This document shows positions 17,553-25,517 of a stretch of 64,000 bases of DNA, one piece after another. The number at the start of each line of letters is the position of its first letter. The first letter of the stretch is position 1. The stretch comes from JAVVEH01 sp032251435 (GTDB lineage Bacteria > Verrucomicrobiota > Lentisphaeria > Oligosphaerales > MVZH01): contig JAVVEH010000017.1 in the NCBI GenBank assembly GCA_032251435.1, positions 1-64,000 of the forward strand. Direction: 5' to 3'. The translations under genes and the position numbers were made by a program. A model generated the notes under the pieces. The model was given only the letters and a program-made list of their open reading frames with translations. It had not been told where the DNA came from and did not search any database.

Positions 17553-17642
17553 TTATTTTGTCTTATGCCGCATCAGTTTCAGTTGCTTCCGACGCTTGTG
17601 CTTGGCGATTTTTTTCCGGCGCTTCTTTTTAACATTACCCAT
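17553..17642 (-). CDS. 29-residue AURKAIP1/COX24-like basic protein
   Basis: A 30-codon frame on the minus strand reads MGNVKKKRRKKIAKHK then RRKQLKLMRHKTK and a TAA stop. This K/R-rich pattern, with xVxKKRRKKxxKHKxRKxLKxxR, is that of the tiny bacterial AURKAIP1/COX24-domain proteins, thought to be small-subunit ribosomal proteins. A GGAG lies 12 bases before the ATG. It is too short for most gene callers. It stands alone between the TPR gene and the BLUF gene. Confidence 0.8.
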   Translation of the reverse strand: MGNVKKKRRKKIAKHKRRKQLKLMRHKTK

Positions 17643-17778
17643 GCTTAATTCTGACTCCATTTTTTTTTAGATGGCCGCGGCAATATAAAATTGTCCAAAA
17701 ACAAGCATGAAAGATAATGCCATTCAACACCTTTTCAATCGACAACCAAGGCTTTTTACATAACTTTTCACGCCGTTG

Positions 17779-18207
17779 TCAAAACAAGTCGGCTTTGCCC
17801 AGTTGGCGGCTGAGATCCCAGGTGAGGGCATGCGCGGTTTCCGAATCCAGCAAGTAGGGATTGAATCGCCCGTCGGGGAAATATTTGGCGAGGATGTCCG
17901 GGTCAACGTGGGTGCCCGCCAGATAGGCCATGGACCAGTCGGCGAACATCCGTGTGGACGTGCCTTCATAGTCCAACAGGATCACACGCGTGTGCCGGCT
18001 GTCCCCCTGGATGGTGTTATACAGCTCATTGACCGCCTGGCGTTTGCCTTCGAGGCACTGTAAAAAGTAGTCGGCGTTAAAAAAAAGCAGGCCGGTGATG
18101 TCGTTGGCCCGATTAAACGCCCGGGACGCTTCGAGAATATCCTGCACATCATCGGGGCCGCAGCGCTCGGACAGTGTGCTGGCGTAAATCAGTCTGACTG
18201 GAAACAT
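17779..18207 (-). CDS. BLUF-domain blue-light photoreceptor
   Basis: BLUF domains bind FAD and switch a hydrogen-bond network on blue light. The key residues are all present at the right spacing compared with AppA (Y21, N45, Q63, W104, M106): Y8 (RLIYAS), N32 (SRAFNRANDITGLL), Q50 (YFLQCLEG), W91 and M93 (FADWSMAY). RH in GDSRHTRV is also conserved. At 142 residues it is a short, stand-alone BLUF protein with only a helical cap and no output domain, so it should act by protein contact. It begins 18 bases after the RND pump stop and appears to be the last gene of the tetR-efflux cluster. Confidence 0.93.
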   Translation of the reverse strand: MFPVRLIYASTLSERCGPDDVQDILEASRAFNRANDITGLLFFNADYFLQCLEGKRQAVNELYNTIQGDSRHTRVILLDYEGTSTRMFADWSMAYLAGTHVDPDILAKYFPDGRFNPYLLDSETAHALTWDLSRQLGKADLF

Positions 18208-18225
18208 GACAACCTCCTTTTTGGG

Positions 18226-21200
18226 TTATGAGGTGGTTTCGCTCGGCTGCCGGTTGAAGATGGCTTTGAACACATTGCCCAAGTCTTCGATGATCAAGTA
18301 GAGACAGGGCACCAGAACCATGGTGATAAACGTGGAGAACACGATACCATATCCCAGTGAAATGGCCATGGGAATCATGAAGCGGGCCTGACGGGATGTT
18401 TCAAAAATCATCGGCGCCAGTCCCCCGAAGGTCGTCAGCGTCGTCAGCAGAATCGGCCGGAACCGGCGGATGCCGGCGGTGCAGACCGCGTCATGGGCGT
18501 CTTTGCCCCGTTTGCGTTCGCCGTTGGCGAAATCGATCAGCACCAGCGAGTCATTGACCACTACCCCGGAGAGGGCGACAATCCCCATTAAACTGATCAT
18601 GCTGAGCGGATAGCCCATAAACACATGCGCCCAGATCGCCCCGACAATCCCGAATGGAATGCAGACCATGATGATCAACGGCTGGGTATAACTGTTAAAT
18701 GGAATCGCCAGCAGGGCGTAGACCACAAAAATAGCCACGACAAATCCCAGCAACAGCGCTTTCATTCCTTCGCGTAAATCTTCCTGACGTCCGGAGAATC
18801 CGTAACTCAAGCCCGGATACTTGCCGCGTAGCTCAGGCATGTAGTCCCTTAAGATCTCACCTAGGATGTTTTCGCTCTCGCTCGGGGGGGTGACATTGCA
18901 GGAAACCTGCTGGGTGCGCCGGCCTTCCTCATGGCTGATGCTGGTGTACGCCCGGCCACGGGAAACCATGGCGATGTCGTAAAGAGGCACATCAGCGCCC
19001 GCCGGGGTGTGGATCAGCAAATCGGTCAAATCGGCTTCCGACACCCGTTCCTCTTCCGGCAGAATCACCCGCACCTCGATCTCATTGCGGCCGCGCTGCT
19101 GTTTAAGGGCCGACGCGCCGTAAAGAGAATTGCGGACTTGCCGGGCGACATCACTGGCGGTCAGCCCCAAGGCCAAGCCCTCAGGGCGCATGGTGAAGTC
19201 GAGCTGGACTTTGCCGGGTGAAAACCCGCTGTCGATATCGGAGACAATCGGATATTCAGCCAGCTTGTCGGCCAGCTCCAAACAGGCTTGGTTGAGGGTG
19301 TCGTTGTCGCTGTGGGATAATTGCAAGGACAGGGAGGCGCCGGATCCCGGGCCACCGCGGTCGGCTTGAAACAGAATCGCCTCCACACCGGGAAGCGCCC
19401 CGGTCTTTTCCCGCCATTTCCGGGTGAATTCCGTCGTGGAAATCGGGCGGATTCCCGATTCTGTCAGGTAGACGCGGATTTCGGCGTTGTGAGCGCCGGA
19501 TGTGCCACGGAAGCTGTCCCCGTATTCAGTCATGGTGCCGACATATAACTGGTCCCCGCCATTCTCATCGACGACATCCATCGCGATTTTTTCCAAGTGG
19601 CGGGCTACCGCCATCGTCTTGTCGATGGGTGATCCGTAGGGCAGCGACACGCTGACGACCGCGTAATCCGCTTCGACCCGCATCATGGGGACAATCCCGA
19701 TGCGCTTGCTCATCACAAACCCCAAGGTGATGATCAGCAGGGAAAAGCCCACGGCGGTGACGGCGTAGCGATGGTGAAGGAGAAAGTCCAGAACCGGACC
19801 GTATATCCGTTTGACCATGCGGGAAAACCACTGGCTGAATGGCTGCTGAACAGCGTGAATGGCGTTGATGAACGGCAGTCTGGATTCTTTTTTGGAATGA
19901 GCTAAATGAGCGGGGAGAATGTACAGGCACTCAAACAGAGAAATGGCGAAAACGGTGCAGACAACCGTCGGAATCACAAACCATATCTTGCCGATGAAAC
20001 CCGGCAGAAAAAGCAGCGGCAGAAACGTGACAATATTGGTTAACACGCTGAAGGTCACCGGCATGCCCACTTCCCGAGTCCCGCGGATGGAGGAAAACAG
20101 ATAGGCGTCACCCCGCTGCCGGTGCTCATAGACATTCTCGCCGACCACAATGGCGTCGTCTACCACGATACCCAGGGCGATCAGGAAGGCGAACATGGAT
20201 ATCATATTGATGGAGGCCCCCATGACCGGCATGAACATCATGCCGCCAAGAAAAGAGATCGGAATGCCCATCATGACCCAGAAGGCTAGGCGGATTTCCA
20301 AAAACAGTCCCAGAATGATCATCACCACGCACAGGCCGATGGCGCCGTTTTTCAGCAGGAGGTTGCGTCTTTCCTTAAAAATCTCCGAAAAGTCCCGGCG
20401 GACGGTGATCGACAGTGTCGGCGGGAGGCTGGCCGTGATGTCTTCCAGAACTCGTTTGGCGGCGGTGGCGACACCGATTGGAGTCTGCTTGCCAATCCGG
20501 TAGATGTCGATGGTGACTGAGGGTTTGCCATTGTAGGTGTTGAACTCATCGGATTCGGCGAAGCCGTCGGAAATCTCGGCGATGTCTTTCAGACGGACAA
20601 TGGTGCCGTCGGGCGTGGTGATCACCGGCAGCTCGCCGAATTCAGCCCCGGTCTCCCGCCGTTCTTTCATGCGCACGAGGATTTCGCCGCCACTGGTTTT
20701 GATCCCGCCACCTGGCAACTCCAAGGCCAGTTCGCGGATTCGGCGGGCGATGCCGTCCAGAGAAAGATCGTATTTCCGCAGCGTGTCCCGGTTGACGCTG
20801 ACGGTGATTTCATAATCACGCACACCGGACAGTTCCACCTGGGTGATCCCCGGATCCTGCAATAAGCGCTCCCGCACAATCTCCGCTTGTTCACGCAACA
20901 CGGTCTCCGGCACGTCGCCATAGAGCGCCATGTCGATGACATCACGTTTGCGCGCGACCAACGTGACCACTGCTTCTTCCGCGTCGTCGGGAAAGGTTGT
21001 GATCCGATCCACTTCCTGTTTGATTTCCTGATAGGCCTTCTGAGTGTCAGCCCCGTCCAGCAATTCAACGGTGACTGACGCGGCCCCCTCCCGGGCGCTG
21101 GAGGAAATCTTATCCACCCCCTCCAAGCCGCGGATATTTTCCTCGATAGCCAGCACAATGCCCCGTTCCACTTCTTCCGGGCTGGCGCCGGGATAAGGCA

Positions 21201-21375
21201 CCGAGATATTCACGATGTCCAGGTCAAAGTCAGGAAAGACTTCCTGCTTGATCACCGTCAGGCTGAGCAGCCCGCCAACCAGCAAAACAATCATGATCAG
21301 ATTGGCCGCGACAGGATTTCTCACCATCCAGGCAATGGGGCCGGGACGAATGGTTTGATCGGGGAAGGTGGTCAT
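18226..21375 (-). CDS. RND efflux pump inner-membrane permease
   Basis: A 1049-residue AcrB/MMPL-superfamily antiporter with two repeated halves, each with one N-terminal span, a large periplasmic loop and a five- or six-span bundle. Seen: LTVIKQEVFPDFDLDIVNISVPYPGAS (its first part typical), the proton-relay Asp pair in GIVVDDAIVVGENV, and LMGIVALSGVVVNDSLVLIDF in the second half. It uses proton-motive force to export drugs, metals or lipophiles through the partner MFP and OMF. The sequence is closest in feel to the broad HAE1/AcrB-like group without the metal-specific methionines I would expect of CusA; that is a judgement by eye. It starts eight bases after the MFP stop. Confidence 0.95.
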   Translation of the reverse strand: MTTFPDQTIRPGPIAWMVRNPVAANLIMIVLLVGGLLSLTVIKQEVFPDFDLDIVNISVPYPGASPEEVERGIVLAIEENIRGLEGVDKISSSAREGAASVTVELLDGADTQKAYQEIKQEVDRITTFPDDAEEAVVTLVARKRDVIDMALYGDVPETVLREQAEIVRERLLQDPGITQVELSGVRDYEITVSVNRDTLRKYDLSLDGIARRIRELALELPGGGIKTSGGEILVRMKERRETGAEFGELPVITTPDGTIVRLKDIAEISDGFAESDEFNTYNGKPSVTIDIYRIGKQTPIGVATAAKRVLEDITASLPPTLSITVRRDFSEIFKERRNLLLKNGAIGLCVVMIILGLFLEIRLAFWVMMGIPISFLGGMMFMPVMGASINMISMFAFLIALGIVVDDAIVVGENVYEHRQRGDAYLFSSIRGTREVGMPVTFSVLTNIVTFLPLLFLPGFIGKIWFVIPTVVCTVFAISLFECLYILPAHLAHSKKESRLPFINAIHAVQQPFSQWFSRMVKRIYGPVLDFLLHHRYAVTAVGFSLLIITLGFVMSKRIGIVPMMRVEADYAVVSVSLPYGSPIDKTMAVARHLEKIAMDVVDENGGDQLYVGTMTEYGDSFRGTSGAHNAEIRVYLTESGIRPISTTEFTRKWREKTGALPGVEAILFQADRGGPGSGASLSLQLSHSDNDTLNQACLELADKLAEYPIVSDIDSGFSPGKVQLDFTMRPEGLALGLTASDVARQVRNSLYGASALKQQRGRNEIEVRVILPEEERVSEADLTDLLIHTPAGADVPLYDIAMVSRGRAYTSISHEEGRRTQQVSCNVTPPSESENILGEILRDYMPELRGKYPGLSYGFSGRQEDLREGMKALLLGFVVAIFVVYALLAIPFNSYTQPLIIMVCIPFGIVGAIWAHVFMGYPLSMISLMGIVALSGVVVNDSLVLIDFANGERKRGKDAHDAVCTAGIRRFRPILLTTLTTFGGLAPMIFETSRQARFMIPMAISLGYGIVFSTFITMVLVPCLYLIIEDLGNVFKAIFNRQPSETTS

Positions 21376-21383
21376 GGCGGTTG

Positions 21384-22718
21384 TTATTCCCGGCTTTTTT
21401 TCGGTTGCTTTCGGTTGCCGTCGGTTGCGTTCGTCCGCTCTTTTTCCGTTTCTCCCGGCAGCATCAGCTTGAGGCCGGGGCTGGCGGCGGAAATGTTGGT
21501 CAGAACCAGTTGTTCGTTCTCACGCACCGAATTGGTCACGGCGATAATCTCCGCGTTGCTCCACAGCGGTTTGACAGAGCGGAATTCCAGCCGCCGCTCC
21601 TCATTCATCAGCCAGACCCGGTCACCTTCATGAAAAGCGGAACGGGGAATGACAAACACGTCCCGCAGTTCTCCACCCTCGATTGACAAATGGACAAAGG
21701 TGTCCAGCAGGAGTGGAAACGCCTGATCAAAGGGGGTTCGAATACGCGCTAGTACCCGGGCCATCCGCCCATTGGCCTCGAGGACGGGACGGAGCCCGAA
21801 AATGTCCCCTTCCCAGGTCGCGGTGTCCCCGTTTCCCATGGAAATTGTCGCCGTCACCCGGGCGCCGGGATCGCCGTTTTCCGGGAATCGGACCAAGTCA
21901 AGCTGGGATAGAGGCACAGAGGCTTCCACCCAGCACTCGTCGGTGGCGGCGACTTTTCCCAAAACAGTCTGGGTGGTCACCAAGGCGCCTTCAGCGACCG
22001 AGCGGTCGATGACGACCGCGTCAAACGGGACTTTCACCTCCGCACGCGTCACATTCAGTTCAGCCTGCTCTAATACCGTGCGGGCGTCTTTTATGGCGAT
22101 TTCGGCGGCTTTGACCCGTGCTTCCGCTGTTTCAACATCCGCCTGGGCCTTGCGCAGATGCGGTTTCCGAAGTGTCAACTCTTTTTCCAATTCCGTCGCC
22201 GCTTGTCTGTCCGCCAGCGTTTCCCATTCGTACCGGGCGACTTCCTGCTGCCCCTGTTCAAGTTGATAGGCGTATTGGGCGGTCACCAAGTTTCCCTCGG
22301 CTTGCCGCAGGGCCGCTTCGGCGGTTTTAAACGCCGCTTCCGCCCGGTCCCGGGCCAGCACGAAGTCCGTTTTATCCAAAACCAGCAGCACGTCACCCGC
22401 CCGTAACCTTCCCCCGGGCTGAAAATCGGGGTTCACTCGGTCAATATAGCCGCTGACGCGGGGACTGATGGCCAGCTCCCGGGCTGGCACGACGGTGCCG
22501 GTGACTTGCACCGTGACCGGCTGGTTTTGCCGTCGCAGCGCCCGCACTTCAACGACCGCCGATCGTTCCCGCTGTGGCCGCCGCTCATGTTTCGGAGCGG
22601 AAACGATCAACAGGCGCGCGATGCCGAGAGCCGCCAGGATAATGATGACGGCCAGACCGAGGCGGAAGCCCCAGACGACAGCGGGGGAAAAAGGATGTTT
22701 TTTTTCTTCCTGACTCAT
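21384..22718 (-). CDS. RND efflux periplasmic adaptor (membrane fusion protein)
   Basis: One N-terminal membrane anchor (WGFRLGLAVIIILAALGI) is followed by the lipoyl half ARELAISPRVSGYIDRVNPD, a long coiled-coil hairpin at about 110-220 rich in A, E and Q, the second lipoyl half KVPFDAVVIDRSVAEGALV, and a beta-barrel domain. This is the HlyD/AcrA order. It bridges the inner-membrane pump and the outer-membrane channel. It is 12 bases from the OMF gene and eight from the pump gene. Confidence 0.94.
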   Translation of the reverse strand: MSQEEKKHPFSPAVVWGFRLGLAVIIILAALGIARLLIVSAPKHERRPQRERSAVVEVRALRRQNQPVTVQVTGTVVPARELAISPRVSGYIDRVNPDFQPGGRLRAGDVLLVLDKTDFVLARDRAEAAFKTAEAALRQAEGNLVTAQYAYQLEQGQQEVARYEWETLADRQAATELEKELTLRKPHLRKAQADVETAEARVKAAEIAIKDARTVLEQAELNVTRAEVKVPFDAVVIDRSVAEGALVTTQTVLGKVAATDECWVEASVPLSQLDLVRFPENGDPGARVTATISMGNGDTATWEGDIFGLRPVLEANGRMARVLARIRTPFDQAFPLLLDTFVHLSIEGGELRDVFVIPRSAFHEGDRVWLMNEERRLEFRSVKPLWSNAEIIAVTNSVRENEQLVLTNISAASPGLKLMLPGETEKERTNATDGNRKQPKKSRE

Positions 22719-22730
22719 GAATTGGTGTCC

Positions 22731-24137
22731 TTATGACTCGGGCGGGACCTGCCCGCCGAGGGCTTTGTAAAGATTGACGCGTTGAATAAGCCGGTCTCCG
22801 GTGGCCTGAATAATGGCCAATTCGGAACGCTGGCGGGTGTTTAAAGCGGTGAGCACAGGCAGGTAACTGCTCAAACCTTTCTGATACCGGCGGGTGGTCT
22901 CTTCCAGTGTCTGCCGGGCGAAGGTGTCCTCGGCCGTGACTTTCGCCACATAATCACGTTTGAACCGGTCACTCGCCAGGGCGTTTTCCACGTCCCGCAG
23001 GGCGGCCAGTGTTGTTTGCCGATATTCCGCCACCGCCTCCGCGGCCGCCGCCCGCGCCCGGCGGACTTCCGCCCGCCGTTTGCCCCCGTCAATCAGCGGC
23101 TGGACCAATGCGGCGGCCAGACTGGCCGCCCAGTTGTCCAGTAAATCCTCAACACGCGCGGAATCGGCGGTGGCCGACCCCGTGAGGCGCAACGCGGGCA
23201 AGCGCTCCGCCCGGGCGCTGACCACCGCCCAGTCTTGAGCGGTCAACCGCGCCCAGGCGGCGCGTAGATCCGGACGGTTGGTCAATAAATCGGCGGGTAA
23301 GCCGGTGGCGGGAAGGGGGGGCAGTTCCGGGAGCGGCTCGTCCGCCAAATCCGGACATCGTGACGGCGGCAAGCCAAGCAGGACAGCCAGACGGTGTTTG
23401 AGCAAAGCCAACGTCTCAGCTGTTTGTGGAATGGCGCTGGCGGTGGAGGCGGTCTGTTGCTGCTGTTGCAGAACATCGACAGCGTTGGCCATGCCTCGGC
23501 GCCGCCGCAATTGAAGCAAGTCCAAGGTTTGTTGATTCGTTTCCAGTTGCCGGTTTAATATGGCGAGCCGGACCTGGGTCGTTCGAATGTCAATCCACGT
23601 GGTGACGATCTCGCTGGTGACCATCAATTCGGCCGTGCTCACATCTTCCGCGCTGGCGGTCACCTGACTCAGAGCGCCGCGCTCAATGGCGTTCAAGCGT
23701 CCCCAGAGATCCACCTCAAAACTGGCCGTTAAACCGAGTTGGAAGCGGTTGCTATTGTCCCGGTCCCAGTCACCGGCCAATGTTTTCACATGCCGTTCTG
23801 TGTTCGTGGCGCCGGCCTCGCCACTGAGGCTGGGATAGCGTCCGGAGCGGGACACGCCGGCGGTCGCCTCGGCCTGGGCCAGTCGGGCCCGGGCGGTGGC
23901 GAGATCTAAATTGCCGACTAGAGCGCTGTCAACCAGGCGGTTCAACTCGGGAGACTGAAAGTGTTCCCACCAGCGCCGCGTCACTTCCCGGTCACCGCCG
24001 CCGGATGAAAAAGTCTCCGGCACGCCGCTTAGGTCCGTTTTTTCGCGTTCCGTCGGACGTAAGTGCCAAGGCGACGAGACACAAGCTGTCAGGATGAGCC
24101 CGGCCATACATAGCGAAAGAGGATAAAAACGCCTCAT
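22731..24137 (-). CDS. Outer-membrane efflux lipoprotein (OMF/NodT family)
   Basis: The N-terminus MRRFYPLSLCMAGLILTAC carries a lipobox with Cys19. The body has the TolC-type duplicated coiled-coil/strand repeat with family motifs: WWEHFQSPELNRLVDSAL near the front, GLTASFEVDLWGR, and the second half LPLATGLPADLLTNRPDLRAA-like stretch (LLTNRPDLRAAWARL). It forms the trimeric exit duct. Its ATG overlaps the TetR stop by four bases (ATGA), so repressor and channel are translationally coupled. Confidence 0.95.
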   Translation of the reverse strand: MRRFYPLSLCMAGLILTACVSSPWHLRPTEREKTDLSGVPETFSSGGGDREVTRRWWEHFQSPELNRLVDSALVGNLDLATARARLAQAEATAGVSRSGRYPSLSGEAGATNTERHVKTLAGDWDRDNSNRFQLGLTASFEVDLWGRLNAIERGALSQVTASAEDVSTAELMVTSEIVTTWIDIRTTQVRLAILNRQLETNQQTLDLLQLRRRRGMANAVDVLQQQQQTASTASAIPQTAETLALLKHRLAVLLGLPPSRCPDLADEPLPELPPLPATGLPADLLTNRPDLRAAWARLTAQDWAVVSARAERLPALRLTGSATADSARVEDLLDNWAASLAAALVQPLIDGGKRRAEVRRARAAAAEAVAEYRQTTLAALRDVENALASDRFKRDYVAKVTAEDTFARQTLEETTRRYQKGLSSYLPVLTALNTRQRSELAIIQATGDRLIQRVNLYKALGGQVPPES

Positions 24138-24754
24138 TGATCAACCTTTCCATGATCCGAAAATCCGTGCAATCCCGCCAGAGCGAATGAAAACAGGGTC
24201 TCAATCAGTGCCTCTTTGTCGTCCTCGAAACACGCCCGCTTACGAGATGTCCGCCGCCGCCTCATTTCCAAAAGATGAATCAACGGACTCTGTATGCAAA
24301 ATCCCAGAACCCGGCGAGTCGGGGCATCCAAACCAGAACCTGTGATTTGTTCTATCATTTGTCCGAACCATTGCCGCTTTGGTTCCATGAACGCGTCAAT
24401 AATTTTTTCATGCAAGGGGCTGTGATCGCCCATTTCACTGTGCGCCAGCCGGGAGAAGCAGGCGTCATCCGTTTCGTCCCAGACGTTTTCCACCCGCATG
24501 CGGATATATCGTCTCAACCGTTCTTTAGGGTCGGGCTCATCATCGAGACGGGCCAGTTTTTCCATGGTCTGCTCATTCAGTGTTTCCCAGACCTTCCAAT
24601 ACAAGTTCTCTTTGCCGCCAAAATGATAATTCACGGCGGCGATATTGACCCCCGCCAAGTCGCAAATGTCCTGGGTGGTGGCTTTATTAAATCCCAAACG
24701 GGAAAAAACCCGGCAGGCGGCGTGAAGAATTTTTTCTTTTGTGGTGGACATCAT
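24134..24754 (-). CDS. TetR/AcrR-family regulator of the efflux operon
   Basis: The N-terminal TetR helix-turn-helix is clear (KEKILHAACRVFSRLGFNK, TTQDICDLAGVNIAAVNYHF, GGKENLYWKVWETL). The C-terminal ligand/dimer domain with RMRVENVWDETDDACFSRLAHSE resembles the CerR-like DUF1956 group. It is the first gene of the operon tetR-OMF-MFP-RND-BLUF and so probably represses its own transcript until a pump substrate binds. The frame is open 12 codons upstream; I take ATG 24754 (24751 is equally possible) because the HTH then starts at the usual place. No strong ribosome site is visible. Confidence 0.9.
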   Translation of the reverse strand: MMSTTKEKILHAACRVFSRLGFNKATTQDICDLAGVNIAAVNYHFGGKENLYWKVWETLNEQTMEKLARLDDEPDPKERLRRYIRMRVENVWDETDDACFSRLAHSEMGDHSPLHEKIIDAFMEPKRQWFGQMIEQITGSGLDAPTRRVLGFCIQSPLIHLLEMRRRRTSRKRACFEDDKEALIETLFSFALAGLHGFSDHGKVDQ

Positions 24755-24997
24755 AAAATCTATCGGCAGAAGCTTGAAGCAGTAAGACAATGGGTTAAAA
24801 TAACGTTTAAAATAAGTAATTCAAATGACTATTTAAAAAAAGGCGTTGGTCACTTGCGTCGCGCGCGGCGTTTTTTTATCGGGTGGAGACATATGGAAAG
24901 GGGGAGGGGAAAAGCGTGTCACGGGAAAATGTGAAAATATCATTTTAGCCAGTTGACTTATGCGTTCGCCCAATTAAATTAATCATCCTTTGAACGG

Positions 24998-25074
24998 GAG
25001 CGTGTAGCTCAGTTGGCTAGAGCACTACCTTGACACGGTAGGGGTCGTAGGTTCAAGTCCTATCACGCTCACCA
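24998..25074 (+). tRNA. tRNA-Val(GAC)
   Basis: A full cloverleaf can be drawn: acceptor GAGCGTG/CACGCTC, D arm with AGCTCAGTTGGCTAGAGC, anticodon stem CTACC/GGTAG with loop TTGACAC (anticodon GAC at 25032-25034), T arm GTAGGTTCAAGTCCTAT, discriminator A and encoded CCA. Length is 77 bases. Confidence 0.95.
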
Positions 25075-25123
25075 TCTCCCACTTCATTCCGCGACCGCGG
25101 AATGTTTAGAAGACCTTTCTGAC

Positions 25124-25200
25124 GCGCCCGTAGCTCAGCTGGATAGAGCGTCTGCCTCCGGAGCAGAAGGCCACAGGTTCGAATCCTGTCGGGCGTACCA
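25124..25200 (+). tRNA. tRNA-Arg(CCG)
   Basis: Acceptor GCGCCCG pairs with CGGGCGT (one G-U at the first pair). D arm is AGCTCAGCTGGATAGAGC, anticodon stem TCTGC/GCAGA with loop CTCCGGA (anticodon CCG at 25158-25160), T arm ACAGGTTCGAATCCTGT, discriminator A and encoded CCA. It follows the Val tRNA by 49 bases and may share its transcript. Confidence 0.95.
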
Positions 25201-25344
25201 GCCTTCGCCAGCTTCGGCGCCACACGGTATCCGCACCCACATCTTTTATCATTTTGCCACTAATCATGTTGCCAATCCGGGTTTGGCGAACAAGAGGATG
25301 GCTAGCATGACCATAGTTTTACGGCTAAAATAGCGGATTTTGTA

Positions 25345-25372
25345 TTGCCCGCGCGCGGCTGGCGTGTATAGT
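25345..25372 (+). promoter_or_regulatory. Possible sigma-70-type promoter for the kinase gene group
   Basis: TTGCCC (25345-25350) and TATAGT (25367-25372) are 16 bases apart, with GTG just before the -10. They lie about 145 bases before the kinase ATG, in the 317-base gap after tRNA-Arg where I see no gene. The match is fair, not strong. Confidence 0.4.
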
Positions 25373-25517
25373 ATCGCAAAGCGCCAGCCTGGATTTTGGG
25401 CCAAGGGTGTGGTCGACTATCCGCGCGCGACGCTGACTGGGCCTGAGAACCGGTTGAATTTGGTTGTGCTTCGCTGGAATTGAACGTCCGGGTTTCCAAA
25501 TAATAAAGGGCAAGTAT

